A DNA stretch of 46,893 nucleotides from Acidimicrobiia bacterium (GTDB lineage: Bacteria; Actinomycetota; Acidimicrobiia; Spongiisociales; JAENVV01), in assembly GCA_024637275.1 (NCBI GenBank), contig JAGXFS010000099.1, positions 1 through 46,893 of the forward strand, given 5' to 3'. Both the position numbers and the translations under genes were made by a program. The stretch's first letter is position 1. Each line of letters begins with the position of its first letter. The notes beneath the pieces were generated by a model. It was not told the origin of the DNA. It ran no database searches and worked only from the letters and a program-made list of their open reading frames with translations. This document shows, piece by piece, positions 1-8,656 of the stretch.

Positions 1-650
1 CCCGTTTGAGCGAGGTGCCTGGTCCACATACCAGCGGCAAGCACCACTGTTTCGGCTTCAACGGATCCCTGCTCCGTATGGACGCCGCGAATACGGTCGT
101 TCTCGACGTGGAGTGAGGTGACGGCAACCCCTTCGACAATCCGCACCCCTTGATTCTTGGCTCCTTTGGCCAGTGCCAACGTAGTGTCGACCGGGCTGGT
201 CTGAGCATCGCGCGGGATGTAGACGGCACCGACCACATCGTCCATATTGAGAGTCGGCCAATGGTCGAGCGCTTCAGCGGGACTGATCTCATAGGCCTCC
301 ACCCCAACCGTTTTGGCCATTGACAGGCCGCGCAGGATCTCTTCCCAGCGTTCAGGATTATCCGCAACCGAGATCGATCCGGTTACCCGGTACCCGGTGG
401 CCTGTCCGGTTTCGGCTTCGAGTTGCTCAAACAACCGGGTCGAGTAGGTAGCGATCGAGGTGAGGCTGTGGCTCGACTTCAACTGGCTTACCAATCCGGC
501 GGCGTGCCAGGTCGTGCCACCGGTCAGCTGGCCTTGTTCCAAAAGCAAGACATCGGTGATGCCGCGCTTGGCGAGGTGATAGGCGATCGAGCAACCGACA
601 ATACCACCACCCACGATCACGACCTGGGCGCGGTCCGGGAGCTGTGCCAT
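1..650 (-). CDS. DMGDH/sarcosine dehydrogenase-like FAD oxidoreductase, N-terminal part
   Basis: Only the first 216 codons lie in the window; the gene continues past the left edge. The product starts MAQLPDRAQV and has a Rossmann dinucleotide-binding motif (VIVGGGIVGCS, residues 11-21). It also has a TTWHAAGL motif around His49, the position that carries covalent FAD in dimethylglycine and sarcosine dehydrogenases (family knowledge). It probably oxidises an N-methylated amino acid and passes the methyl carbon to tetrahydrofolate, but the folate-binding GcvT part, if present, is outside the window. ATG at 650 has a GAGG ribosome site about 7 nt upstream. It is divergent from the IclR gene, which may regulate it. 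A full-length paralogue lies at 12402-14807. Confidence 0.9.
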   Translation of the reverse strand, partial: MAQLPDRAQVVIVGGGIVGCSIAYHLAKRGITDVLLLEQGQLTGGTTWHAAGLVSQLKSSHSLTSIATYSTRLFEQLEAETGQATGYRVTGSISVADNPERWEEILRGLSMAKTVGVEAYEISPAEALDHWPTLNMDDVVGAVYIPRDAQTSPVDTTLALAKGAKNQGVRIVEGVAVTSLHVENDRIRGVHTEQGSVEAETVVLAAGMWTRHLAQT

Positions 651-691
651 TTGCGAGCCTCGTGTTCCAACCAGTGAAATGTTGCGATGGC

Positions 692-697
692 TAGAAT
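692..697 (+). promoter_or_regulatory. Candidate -10 element, leaderless IclR gene
   Basis: TAGAAT is followed by 7 nt and then ATG at 705. This spacing places the transcription start at or next to the start codon, as in leaderless actinobacterial mRNAs. The -35 region is not convincing. Confidence 0.4.
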
Positions 698-704
698 AGT
701 GGCT

Positions 705-1448
705 ATGCAGGCCGTGGAGCGGGTGTTCTCAATACTTCGTGCGTTAGCGGCCCAGGAAGGCCGCGGCACCGTCGGCTATGTGGCCGATCACACGGGCCTC
801 CCTAAGAGTACGGTCTCGCGACTGTTGTCGGCCCTAGAAGTCGAGGGTGCCGTCGAACGTCTCGATGACGGGGGCTACGCCATCGGCCTGGGATTGACGA
901 GCCTCACCCAGCAGATGGACCAGTCCACCATGCTGCGCCAAGTTGCCGAACCATATCTGCGCGAGTTGGTTGCCGAGTTCGGTGAAGGCGCCGGCCTCTC
1001 GGTCGTCGACGGCAACCTGAGCCTCTACGTATTGCATGTCGGATCGGGTGGCTCGGTTCGAACCGAAGACTGGACCGGCCAGGCTTTCCCGAGCCACACT
1101 GTTGCAGGCGGCCTGGCGATGTTGGCCACCTGGTCCGACATGGAGTTGTCACGCTACGCCAAAGCCGGCCTCCAACGGTTGGCACCTAACACGATCACCA
1201 AACCACGCGACCTTCACCAACGGGTCGCCCGGATTCGCGCCGAAGGATATGCCATGACTGTCGGCGAGTTCGCTGCGGACATCAACGGATTCGGAGCGGC
1301 CATCACCGCAAACGCCGGCACCGCCTTTGGGGCGATCAACGTTTACGGACCGGCGTTCCGATTCCCAGGCGGTCGTGACCCGGACCAGATCGGGCAGCGA
1401 CTTATCGACGTTGCGCGAACCATCGCCTCCCGTCTATCCCACCTATAA
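705..1448 (+). CDS. IclR-family transcriptional regulator
   Basis: About 247 residues, the usual IclR length. The N-terminal winged helix-turn-helix covers roughly residues 1-65 (MQAVERVFSILRAL, then GLPKSTVSRLLSALE as recognition helix region). The C-terminal effector-binding domain follows, with conserved-looking EDWTGQAFPSH and GPAFRFPGG segments. I prefer ATG 705 because a -10-like TAGAAT lies 7 nt upstream and IclR proteins usually begin just before this point; ATG 687 would add six residues and has no ribosome site. It lies between the divergent flavin dehydrogenase and the peptide-type ABC importer, so it probably controls one or both. A perfect palindrome at 1531-1546 is a candidate site. 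The paralogue at 29233-29985 shares the same effector-domain signatures. The effector is unknown. Confidence 0.93.
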   Translation: MQAVERVFSILRALAAQEGRGTVGYVADHTGLPKSTVSRLLSALEVEGAVERLDDGGYAIGLGLTSLTQQMDQSTMLRQVAEPYLRELVAEFGEGAGLSVVDGNLSLYVLHVGSGGSVRTEDWTGQAFPSHTVAGGLAMLATWSDMELSRYAKAGLQRLAPNTITKPRDLHQRVARIRAEGYAMTVGEFAADINGFGAAITANAGTAFGAINVYGPAFRFPGGRDPDQIGQRLIDVARTIASRLSHL

Positions 1449-1491
1449 CGGCCCAAATAGATCCAAACTCAAACAGAATTCCGTGATTCGC

Positions 1492-1521
1492 TTGACTGTC
1501 CACGCCACAGTCAGGTAGGTT
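1492..1521 (+). promoter_or_regulatory. Candidate sigma70-type promoter of the ABC importer operon
   Basis: TTGACT (1492-1497) and TAGGTT (1516-1521) are separated by 18 bp. An inverted repeat GACTGT-N7-ACAGTC (1494-1512) overlaps the -35 and spacer. The IclR gene ends at 1448 and the lipoprotein starts at 1593, so this 144 bp gap should hold the operon promoter. Prediction from motif only. Confidence 0.4.
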
Positions 1522-1530
1522 GGCCTCAGC

Positions 1531-1546
1531 CTGCAATCGATTGCAG
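1531..1546. promoter_or_regulatory. Perfect 16-bp palindrome, candidate IclR operator
   Basis: CTGCAATCGATTGCAG is a perfect palindrome 10 bp downstream of the candidate -10 and 47 bp upstream of the lipoprotein start. IclR regulators bind palindromes of this size. A bound protein here would sit over the start of the transcript and block the importer operon. Confidence 0.45.
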
Positions 1547-1592
1547 GACTCGAGATCGTATGGTCTCGACTTATGAGCGGAGGAGAGACCCG

Positions 1593-3353
1593 ATGAGATC
1601 CTCATCCTGGAGGTGGGCCGCGTTATTGCTGGCCCTGACAATGGTGGCCGCGGCTTGTAACTCTGCGACCAGTGACACGACCCAACCCGGCAACACCACT
1701 GAAACCACGGCCGCGCCGACCAGTGACACGACCCAACCCGGCAACACCACTGAAACCACGGCCGCGCCGACCGGAGGCGACGAGGTCAAGAACCCCGGAC
1801 TCCTCGTTCATGCGGCAGACGACGAACCAAGCACCCTCGACCCCGCCCAGGTAGAACCGGGCGAAGGCGGAGAAACCGTTATCTTGCAGGTCTATGAGCG
1901 TCTGCTCGAGATTGGCTCTGGCGGACCTGATCTTGTGCCAGGGCTCGCCACTGAAGTTCCAACCGTTGACAACGGACTCATCTCGGCCGACGGCCTTACG
2001 TATACCTTTAAGCTCCGCGAGGGCGTCAAGTTCCACGACGGCACCGATTTTACGGCGTCTGATGTGAAGTATTCGTGGGATCGAGTCATGGAGATGGATC
2101 TCCCCGAGGGGGCAGCAGGAGTACTCAGCGACATCGTCACTGAAGTTCGAGTTGTCGATGACTTGACAGTGGAAGTGGAGCTACAGAAGGCAAGCGCGGC
2201 ATTCTTGAACACCGCCGTCGTGGCCATGGTCTCATCGATTGTCAGCGAAGACGCCGTGGAAGCCAACGGCGGCATCGTTGCCGGTGAGCAGAACGATTTC
2301 ATGCAGGGAAACGTGGTCGGGACAGGTCCCTACACACTCACTGCCTGGAATCGTGGCGAAAACATTCAGCTCGAGATCTACGACGCCTACTGGGGGACCC
2401 CCGCGTTTCTCGATGTCCGAATCGAGATCGGGCCAACACCCGACGTTCGGGTTCTTGGCCTCCGGGCGGGAGATTTCGACACGATCGAAGCCGACCCGTC
2501 GTTTATTGGCGACATTGAGGGCGCCGAGGGAGTCACGATCTTCGGTCAAGGCTTGACGGTGGAACCGATCCACATCGGCTTCAACCTGAACATCCCCGAA
2601 GGCGCATTGCCGGCGGAAGACACCATCCCGACGAATTTCTTCCACGACCCTCTCGTACGCCGAGCTTTCAATCATGCGTTCAACTATCAGGGGTTCATCG
2701 ACGGAGCCTTAGGCGGGTTCGGCGACTTCAATCCGCACTACATTCCGCAGGGAATCTTCGGATACGATCCCACCGCTCCGGTATATGGATCGCAAGATCT
2801 GGTCAAGGCGGAGGAACTGTTCACCGAGGCCGGCTATTGCCCAGACGGGTTTGTAGTCTCGGTGATCACCGAAGAGGCCAACCTCTTTGAGACTGCCGCC
2901 CTGGTGCTCAAGGACTCACTTGAGTCACTCCCATGCAATATTGAGGTGCGAGTGCTGGCTGTGGCAGAAGCGCAGTTCGATGATGCCCATGCCCAGGATC
3001 CGATCGAGTACGCCATGTGGGTGAAGAACGCTGATCCGTTTGCAGATCCGCATTCCTACATGTCGTCTTATCAGCATCCGGACGGCGAGTGGGGTGTCAT
3101 CCACGGCTTTGCCAATGGTTACGCCGATCCGCAAGAGGTTGCCGACTTGATTGACGCCGCCGAAGTGGAGCTCGACCCGGACACAAGGGCTGCGATCTAC
3201 TCGGAACTGCAGTTCATGCTGTACGACGACCCGATGTGGCTGATCGCTGGCCAAGAGGGCGTCGTAGCCGCGTATCGCACCTGGCTCAAGGGTTGGGAAT
3301 CGAATCCGCTGTGGCCACGTCCGTCACTCAGGTTCGCCTTAATCGACAAATAG
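1593..3353 (+). CDS. Peptide/nickel-type ABC importer substrate-binding lipoprotein
   Basis: 586 residues. A short signal peptide ends in a lipobox-like VAAAC with Cys21, so the protein should be lipid-anchored outside the membrane. A low-complexity Thr/Pro linker follows, consisting of two identical 17-residue units, and then a family-5 solute-binding domain (SBP_bac_5). Typical segments include the LREGVKFHDG motif and GTGPYTL. It captures the substrate and delivers it to the two permeases that follow. Peptides are the family default, but the nearby demethylation genes make a methylated amine or related compound possible (inference). ATG 1593 is chosen over 1560 because a GGAGGAG ribosome site lies just upstream and the signal peptide starts here. 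Confidence 0.92.
   Translation: MRSSSWRWAALLLALTMVAAACNSATSDTTQPGNTTETTAAPTSDTTQPGNTTETTAAPTGGDEVKNPGLLVHAADDEPSTLDPAQVEPGEGGETVILQVYERLLEIGSGGPDLVPGLATEVPTVDNGLISADGLTYTFKLREGVKFHDGTDFTASDVKYSWDRVMEMDLPEGAAGVLSDIVTEVRVVDDLTVEVELQKASAAFLNTAVVAMVSSIVSEDAVEANGGIVAGEQNDFMQGNVVGTGPYTLTAWNRGENIQLEIYDAYWGTPAFLDVRIEIGPTPDVRVLGLRAGDFDTIEADPSFIGDIEGAEGVTIFGQGLTVEPIHIGFNLNIPEGALPAEDTIPTNFFHDPLVRRAFNHAFNYQGFIDGALGGFGDFNPHYIPQGIFGYDPTAPVYGSQDLVKAEELFTEAGYCPDGFVVSVITEEANLFETAALVLKDSLESLPCNIEVRVLAVAEAQFDDAHAQDPIEYAMWVKNADPFADPHSYMSSYQHPDGEWGVIHGFANGYADPQEVADLIDAAEVELDPDTRAAIYSELQFMLYDDPMWLIAGQEGVVAAYRTWLKGWESNPLWPRPSLRFALIDK
1666..1771 (+). repeat. Two-copy 51-bp exact tandem repeat in lipoprotein linker
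   Basis: Units 1668-1718 and 1719-1769 are identical, with a few bases of shared flank. Each encodes 17 residues, T-S-D-T-T-Q-P-G-N followed by T-T-E-T-T-A-A-P, directly after the lipid-anchored Cys. The period is a multiple of three, so copy-number change would keep the frame and alter only the tether length. Confidence 0.9.
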
Positions 3354-3361
3354 ACCAAGCG

Positions 3362-3393
3362 GGTGGGGTCGGCCCTAAGGGACCGACCCCACC
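3362..3393 (+). terminator. Strong intercistronic hairpin after lipoprotein gene
   Basis: An 11-bp perfect stem (GGTGGGGTCGG, 3362-3372, with CCGACCCCACC, 3383-3393) is extended by CCC/GGG around a TAA loop, with one unpaired A. There is no T tract. Its position between the binding protein and the first permease fits partial termination or 3'-end protection that keeps lipoprotein mRNA in excess, a common arrangement in importer operons. Confidence 0.65.
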
Positions 3394-3414
3394 TGATGAA
3401 GGGGACTGACCACG

Positions 3415-4428
3415 GTGCAGATACGCGACTACATCTTGAGGCGCCTGATTGTGCTGCCGTTCCTGATAGTCGGCGTGTCCATAATCGTTTTCGGACTGAC
3501 CCGGATCGGCGGCTCGCCTGTGGCGATTTACCTCTCCCACGAGATGTCGTCGGAAGAGGTGGCCGAAATCGAGGCGAGATTCCATCTCGACGAGCCGGTT
3601 CCGGTGCAATACGCGTATTGGGCACGGGGAGTGTTCCAGGGTGACCTCGGATGGTCGGGAGTGGCGGCTGCTCCAGTCACCGCCGTCTTCCCCAACAAGT
3701 TGGCAGCGACGATGGAACTCGCCGTTGCGTCGGCGGTTGTGGCCGTGTCCCTCGGTATTGGGCTCGGAACCTATGCCGGAGCGCGCCGCAACAAGCTGCC
3801 CGACCACATAACTCGGATCATTTCGATCAGCGGAGCTGCGATGCCGCTGTTCTGGTTTGCGATCGTCATGCTTATCGTCTTCTGGGTATACCTCGGATGG
3901 TTTCCAATCGGTCGCAGCACCCCGGAAGTGTTCGCGTCGATCTCGCACCCGACGGGCCTCTACACGGTGGACGCCCTTTTGGCCGGAAACTTCAAAGCGT
4001 TCCGCGACGCCATTTGGCATCTCGTACTTCCAGCCATCACGTTGGGGTATGGCGCCACGGCGATTATTGCCCGCATGATGCGATCGTCGCTGGTCGAGGA
4101 GCTTCAAGAAGAATATGTCGACGCCGCTCGCGCCAAAGGCCTCGCCGAACGCCTCGTGTTGCGTCGCCATGCTCGCCGGAATGCCCTCATGCCGACCGTA
4201 ACGGTCATCGGTCTCAGCTTCGGATTCCTACTGCAGGGCACCATCGTGGCGGAGATCATCTTTCGGTGGCCTGGCTTAGGACGGTGGATGGCCGACTCTG
4301 TGCTGCGAGGCGACCGAGCCACGATCATGGCGTATGTCCTGTTCACGAGCGTCCTTTTTCTGGTGGTCAACCTGGTCGTGGACGTCGTGTACGCCTATCT
4401 CGACCGGAGGGTGGTGTTGGGCTCATGA
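3415..4428 (+). CDS. Peptide-type ABC importer permease, DppB-like
   Basis: 337 residues with about six membrane helices. It begins with the typical N-terminal helix (YILRRLIVLPFLIVGVSII), and has an EAA-type cytoplasmic loop near DAARAKGLAERLVLRRHARRN that contacts the ATPase. It forms the membrane channel with the next gene. The start is GTG at 3415, preceded by an AGGGGA-like ribosome site. The stop overlaps the next start (ATGA at 4425-4428), so the two permeases are translationally coupled. Confidence 0.92.
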   Translation: MQIRDYILRRLIVLPFLIVGVSIIVFGLTRIGGSPVAIYLSHEMSSEEVAEIEARFHLDEPVPVQYAYWARGVFQGDLGWSGVAAAPVTAVFPNKLAATMELAVASAVVAVSLGIGLGTYAGARRNKLPDHITRIISISGAAMPLFWFAIVMLIVFWVYLGWFPIGRSTPEVFASISHPTGLYTVDALLAGNFKAFRDAIWHLVLPAITLGYGATAIIARMMRSSLVEELQEEYVDAARAKGLAERLVLRRHARRNALMPTVTVIGLSFGFLLQGTIVAEIIFRWPGLGRWMADSVLRGDRATIMAYVLFTSVLFLVVNLVVDVVYAYLDRRVVLGS

Positions 4429-5348
4429 GCACTACCTCCACATCACCACCGCTCACCACTAGCCACGAGAGCGCCTTTCGGGTCCGGTTGCGGAGGATGG
4501 GCGAAACATCCGGCAGGGTCTTGTCCAACCCCACCACGCTCGGCGGCCTGGTCATTATCGTGGTCATGGTGGGCATGGCTGTGCTCGCACCCTGGCTCGT
4601 CGAACCGAACACACCCAATGCGTCGCAAATGCCCCGCGACTGGGGAGCGATTGCCGTGCCACCCGGCTCACCGGGTCACCTTCTTGGAACCACCAACACC
4701 GGTGGCGACGTGCTGTACGGAGTGATCTGGGGTGCCAGAACTTCCCTGCGCCTTTCCCTGATCGTTGTCACCGTCACGGTGGCAATCGGCGTGGCCGTTG
4801 GCAGCCTGGCCGGATTTCGGGGCGGTCGACTCGACGAAATTCTCATGCGAATAGTCGACGTGTTCCTCTCGATTCCCGAACTCATCTTTGCTTTGGCAAT
4901 TGCGGCCGTACTCGGACCGTCTTTCCGCAACATCATCCTGGCGCTCGCCATCGTGTTCTGGGTGAAATACGCCCGGATCATGCGCGCTCAGGTGATGCAT
5001 GTGAAGCAGAACGACTACGTCGACGCTTCCCGGGTAATCGGTGACAGCAGTTGGAACATCTTCCGAAAAGATGTGCTGCCCAACTCGATTACTCCCGTCG
5101 TGGTGCAAGCGACGCTCGACATGGGCAACATCGTCTTGGTCGGCGCGACCCTCAGCTTCATCGGTCTGGCTGAGGCAGGTCTGGCTGAGTGGGGAGTTCT
5201 CGTCTCGGAGGGCCAAGCCGGAATCTCGGGAGGACGCTGGTGGGCATCGACCTTCCCCGGGCTCATGGTGTTCTTGTGGGCATTGGCATTCAATCTGCTC
5301 GGTGATGGCATCCGCGATGTGCTCGATCCAAAGACCGAAACCCGATGA
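4425..5348 (+). CDS. Peptide-type ABC importer permease, DppC-like
   Basis: 307 residues. A cytoplasmic N-terminal tail of about 40 residues is followed by an OppC-type N-terminal helix (GLVIIVVMVGMAVLAPWL) and a BPD_transp_1 domain. The periplasmic segment contains the family's HLLGTTNTGGDVL signature (normally LGTD..GRD). The coupling loop lies near DASRVIGDSSWNIFRKDVLPN. It pairs with the previous permease. The ORF stays open far upstream of 4425 in this frame, but that part overlaps the first permease and shows no membrane-protein character. ATGA overlaps occur at both ends. Confidence 0.92.
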   Translation: MSTTSTSPPLTTSHESAFRVRLRRMGETSGRVLSNPTTLGGLVIIVVMVGMAVLAPWLVEPNTPNASQMPRDWGAIAVPPGSPGHLLGTTNTGGDVLYGVIWGARTSLRLSLIVVTVTVAIGVAVGSLAGFRGGRLDEILMRIVDVFLSIPELIFALAIAAVLGPSFRNIILALAIVFWVKYARIMRAQVMHVKQNDYVDASRVIGDSSWNIFRKDVLPNSITPVVVQATLDMGNIVLVGATLSFIGLAEAGLAEWGVLVSEGQAGISGGRWWASTFPGLMVFLWALAFNLLGDGIRDVLDPKTETR

Positions 5349-6658
5349 CTGCTCCGGCGACCAACCTTCAGAAGACAGACGCTCCCGTCGTGGCGAGCGT
5401 GCGTGACTTGCGAGTTCACTTTAAGTCAAAGGCCGGGATCGTGCACGCCGTCGATGGCGTCGACTTCGATGTTCGGGACGGCGAAACGCTGGGCCTGGTC
5501 GGCGAGACCGGTTGCGGCAAGAGCGTCACAGCCCGGTCTTTTCTCCGCCTGGTCCCGATGCCTCCCGGCATTCCCGTGTCGGGCTCAATTATGTTTCATC
5601 CCCGCCAACGATGCACAGCGTGCGATGGCGCGGGCTGCGTCGCATGTGATCACACCGGCCGGGTCGTCTCTACCTGCCCGGCATGTTCAGGGACGGGTTG
5701 CAGCACGTGCGAGCAGACTGGCGCCGAGACACTCGACCTCCTCACAATCCCAGAGCGCGATCTCCGAAGCATCCGCGGCAATCGCATCGCGATGATCTTC
5801 CAAGATCCGGGCAAAGCGTTGAATCCCGCCTTGTCGATTCGCAAACAAGTGGCCGAAGTGTTCTATGCCCACCGTTCCGACGAACTGCTGGCGAGCGCCG
5901 GCATCGATCCGTCGTCTCATTCGCTGCCAACGGGACTATTGCGGAGACGAGCGACCCAGCAGTCGCGAACTCTCGAGAACGTTCTGCTTTCCTTGCCTCC
6001 GTTACGATCTCGCCGCTCGGCCATAACGGCGGCAGCCGACGACCGGGTAGCCGCCGCGCTCGCTGAAACCCAGATCCCAAATCCCCGGGCTGTGATGGAT
6101 CGATATCCTCATGAGCTATCAGGTGGAATGAAGCAGCGGGTGATGATCGCTCTGGCTCTGGCCTGTGACCCTGACCTCCTCATCGCCGATGAGCCAACCA
6201 CCGCTCTCGATGTAACCGTCCAGGCCCGCATTATTGAGTTGATCAAGGAACTCCAGCAACGCCACAAGACTGCGGTGGTGTACATCAGTCATGACCTGTC
6301 GCTCGTACGCCGGGTCGCAGATCGAACCGCCGTGATGTACGCGGGGCGTATTGTCGAGGTGGGTGATTCTGAGCAGATCTTCCATGAACCTGAGCATCCG
6401 TACACAAGGGGTCTCATCGATGCCATACCTGGAGCCCATCACGAACGGGGTCGTTTGGCCGCCATCGAGGGGACGGTCCCGGAACTGATCGACCCCGATC
6501 CTTCGTGCAGGTTCGCTGGCCGGTGCGACTTCGCAGCGGAGGTTTGTTGGACACGCGATCCCGCTCTCGAGCCTGTCGGTGACCGCCAGGTGGCGTGTTT
6601 CATCCACCATCCACCAGAGCATGGCGAGGCTCCAACGTTTGATCGGACGGCCCGATGA
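5345..6658 (+). CDS. Peptide-type ABC importer ATPase 1, DppD-like, with Cys-rich insertion
   Basis: 437 residues, against about 330 usually. Walker A GETGCGKS is at 53-60, the Q-loop Gln at 153, signature LSGGMKQR at 258-265, Walker B LLIADEP at 278-284, and the switch His follows in VVYISHDLS. The C-terminal oligopeptide-ATPase region has the usual Cys pattern (CRFAGRCDF...C). Two insertions explain the extra length. Residues 90-126 hold eight cysteines in four CxxCxxxG-type units, resembling the DnaJ zinc-finger domain. Residues about 176-245 are a polar, partly helical segment between Q-loop and signature. The protein powers import together with the next gene, as a heterodimer. The Cys insertion likely binds two zinc ions or an Fe-S centre (inference). 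Confidence 0.9.
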   Translation: MTAPATNLQKTDAPVVASVRDLRVHFKSKAGIVHAVDGVDFDVRDGETLGLVGETGCGKSVTARSFLRLVPMPPGIPVSGSIMFHPRQRCTACDGAGCVACDHTGRVVSTCPACSGTGCSTCEQTGAETLDLLTIPERDLRSIRGNRIAMIFQDPGKALNPALSIRKQVAEVFYAHRSDELLASAGIDPSSHSLPTGLLRRRATQQSRTLENVLLSLPPLRSRRSAITAAADDRVAAALAETQIPNPRAVMDRYPHELSGGMKQRVMIALALACDPDLLIADEPTTALDVTVQARIIELIKELQQRHKTAVVYISHDLSLVRRVADRTAVMYAGRIVEVGDSEQIFHEPEHPYTRGLIDAIPGAHHERGRLAAIEGTVPELIDPDPSCRFAGRCDFAAEVCWTRDPALEPVGDRQVACFIHHPPEHGEAPTFDRTAR

Positions 6659-7959
6659 CTGCGGCTACCGACCAACGGACCGTCCTGGCGGTGCGTGACC
6701 TGAAGAAACACTTTCCGATCAAAGACGGGGCGCTCCAGCGCGTAGTCGGCCAGGTCCGGGCAGTCGACGGGGTGAGCTTTGACCTGCTGCGCGGCGAGAC
6801 CTTGGGGCTGGTAGGCGAGAGCGGGTGCGGCAAGACAACTCTGGGCCGGGTCCTGGCCGGTTTGGAAAAACCCACCTCTGGTGGGGTGTATTTCGATCTG
6901 TCAGAGCAGCAGCGAACCGAACTCGACCAGGCACTGCGAGCCGGTCAAGGGGAAGACCTCGCGCAGCTAGAGGCTGCCCACCGCGTCGACCGACTCGACG
7001 CGACCAACTGGCGCAGGTTTCGGCGAAACACCCAGATGGTCTTTCAAGACTCGTTCTCGTCGCTTAATCCTCGCCACCTGGTCAGCGACATCGTCGGACG
7101 CCCGTTGCGGGTGTACAAGGAGGCATCTGGTTCGGCCCTGACCGAACGAGTCGTGGGCCTGCTCGAGCAGGTTGGGCTTGGCCGTCAGCACCTATACCGC
7201 TATCCCCACCAGTTTTCGGGCGGACAACGTCAACGTATCTCCATCGCCCGCGCCCTGGCTCTCGATCCCGAACTCGTCATACTCGACGAACCAACCAGTG
7301 CGTTGGATGTCTCCGTCCAGGCGCAGATTCTGAACCTGTTGCACGAACTTCAGCAGAACCGCGGGTTCACCTTCCTGTTCATCACCCACGACCTGTCGGT
7401 GGTGCGCCACATGGCCGATCGGATTGCGGTCATGTACCTGGGACGGATCGCCGAATCCGGGGAGACCACCGGACTCTTCGACGACCCGATCCACCCCTAT
7501 ACCGAAGCACTCCTTCGAGCCAACCCCGACCTAACGGGAGACGATGAAGGCTTCCGGGGACTGGAGGGTACGGTCCCTGATCCCGCTCGACCACCCCAGG
7601 GCTGCAGGTTCCATACCCGGTGCGAATACGCCACCCCCGACTGCGGCTGGGAGATCGACGATGTCGTGCTGCAACTCGAGGACACCCCGGCGCTGTTCGA
7701 CAAACTCGTCGGCGTCGAGCGCCGGTCGCCCTTCGATGCCGACCTCGAGTTTGTCGACGCCAGCGCGGCAGCCGCTCTTGAGACGGCGTTGCATGGCGAC
7801 GAGGTCCCATCCTCGATGAAAGCCGCGATCGAACAAGTATCGGTCGGGGCGCAGACCGTCTCGATCAAGTTTCGGGAGGTCAACGAGGTTCTGCTTACCC
7901 CACGGGGAAATGACCGACTCGCCGCTTGCGTACTGGACGCGCTTCCCAGCCGGGACTAG
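6655..7959 (+). CDS. Peptide-type ABC importer ATPase 2, DppF-like
   Basis: 434 residues. Walker A GESGCGKT, Q-loop VFQDSFSSLNPR, signature FSGGQRQRISIARAL, Walker B LVILDEPTSALD and switch ITHDLSVV are all intact, so it should hydrolyse ATP. A charged insertion of about 40 residues (DLSEQQRTELDQALRAG onward) precedes the Q-loop. The oligo_HPY region near the end has CRFHTRCEY and one further Cys. About 100 further residues form an acidic tail not usual for DppF, of unknown role. The start overlaps the previous stop (ATGA). It is the last gene of the importer operon and is convergent with the DUF2461 gene. Confidence 0.92.
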   Translation: MTAATDQRTVLAVRDLKKHFPIKDGALQRVVGQVRAVDGVSFDLLRGETLGLVGESGCGKTTLGRVLAGLEKPTSGGVYFDLSEQQRTELDQALRAGQGEDLAQLEAAHRVDRLDATNWRRFRRNTQMVFQDSFSSLNPRHLVSDIVGRPLRVYKEASGSALTERVVGLLEQVGLGRQHLYRYPHQFSGGQRQRISIARALALDPELVILDEPTSALDVSVQAQILNLLHELQQNRGFTFLFITHDLSVVRHMADRIAVMYLGRIAESGETTGLFDDPIHPYTEALLRANPDLTGDDEGFRGLEGTVPDPARPPQGCRFHTRCEYATPDCGWEIDDVVLQLEDTPALFDKLVGVERRSPFDADLEFVDASAAAALETALHGDEVPSSMKAAIEQVSVGAQTVSIKFREVNEVLLTPRGNDRLAACVLDALPSRD

Positions 7960-7984
7960 GCAACAGGACCCTCAACGGCGTGTC

Positions 7985-8656
7985 CTAGGGCTGGCGTTCG
8001 ACGAGCCAACGATGGATCGGGCTAACCGCGACGAGCCGTTTCACACACCAGTCAACGAATCCGGGTTTGTGGATGATCGCCGGGGTTGACTCGGGCCAGC
8101 GCACTTGTAGCGCCTTGTACTTGAGGAGTTCGGCGCGTGGATGGTCCTCCAGATACGGGCTGGGAACCCGTTTCAAGCCTTGGCCATCGATATCCAGCTT
8201 TCGGCCCTTCGCGACACCGGCTATTGCAGAGGTCAGGGACCCGCCAGTTGTCTCGTTATCGACAAGCTCCCGCCAGCGGTCCAGGGACTTGATCTGCGTT
8301 CCGGAAGCGAAGCCGACGCTCTCCTCACTCAGTCGGACGAACAGGGTCGGAGCCGCCTTCTTCTCGGGCCCTTCCCAGAACCGGAACAACAGATGGTCCT
8401 TGTAGGGAGGCGCATCTTTCGAGAACCGGACGTCGTTATTGATCGGGGAGATGGAACCGTTGGTCTTCGGGATCGCCGTTATCTCCGGTGAGATCGTATC
8501 GGCCAAGGCCTCCCCCATCGCTTCGACGAAGGCTTTGGCTGGTTCCGCTACCTCTGACTCATAGGTCTTCCGGTTGGCGTCGAGGAAGACTTTGTTTTTG
8601 GAACCCAACTCCGTGAGGAACGCCAGGACTTCCTGGCTAAATCCACCGAAGGTCAT
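7985..8656 (-). CDS. DUF2461 family protein
   Basis: 223 residues matching the DUF2461/TIGR02453 family by overall layout. The N-terminus has the SQEVLAFLTELGSKNK type of helix, followed by NRKTYESEVAEPAKAF. The family hallmark RFSKDAPPYKDHL is at about residues 77-89, and a basic C-terminal part follows. The biochemical role of this family is unknown. It is translationally coupled to the upstream ABM-like gene through an ATGA overlap at 8653-8656, and its end faces the importer operon with a 25 bp gap. Confidence 0.85.
   Translation of the reverse strand: MTFGGFSQEVLAFLTELGSKNKVFLDANRKTYESEVAEPAKAFVEAMGEALADTISPEITAIPKTNGSISPINNDVRFSKDAPPYKDHLLFRFWEGPEKKAAPTLFVRLSEESVGFASGTQIKSLDRWRELVDNETTGGSLTSAIAGVAKGRKLDIDGQGLKRVPSPYLEDHPRAELLKYKALQVRWPESTPAIIHKPGFVDWCVKRLVAVSPIHRWLVERQP

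Noticed and set aside
1666-1771. Short CRISPR-like array
   Set aside because: The two units are adjacent without spacers and encode an in-frame protein linker.
3651-4424. N-terminal extension of the second importer permease
   Set aside because: It is a shadow of the first permease gene in another frame. The true start is ATG 4425.
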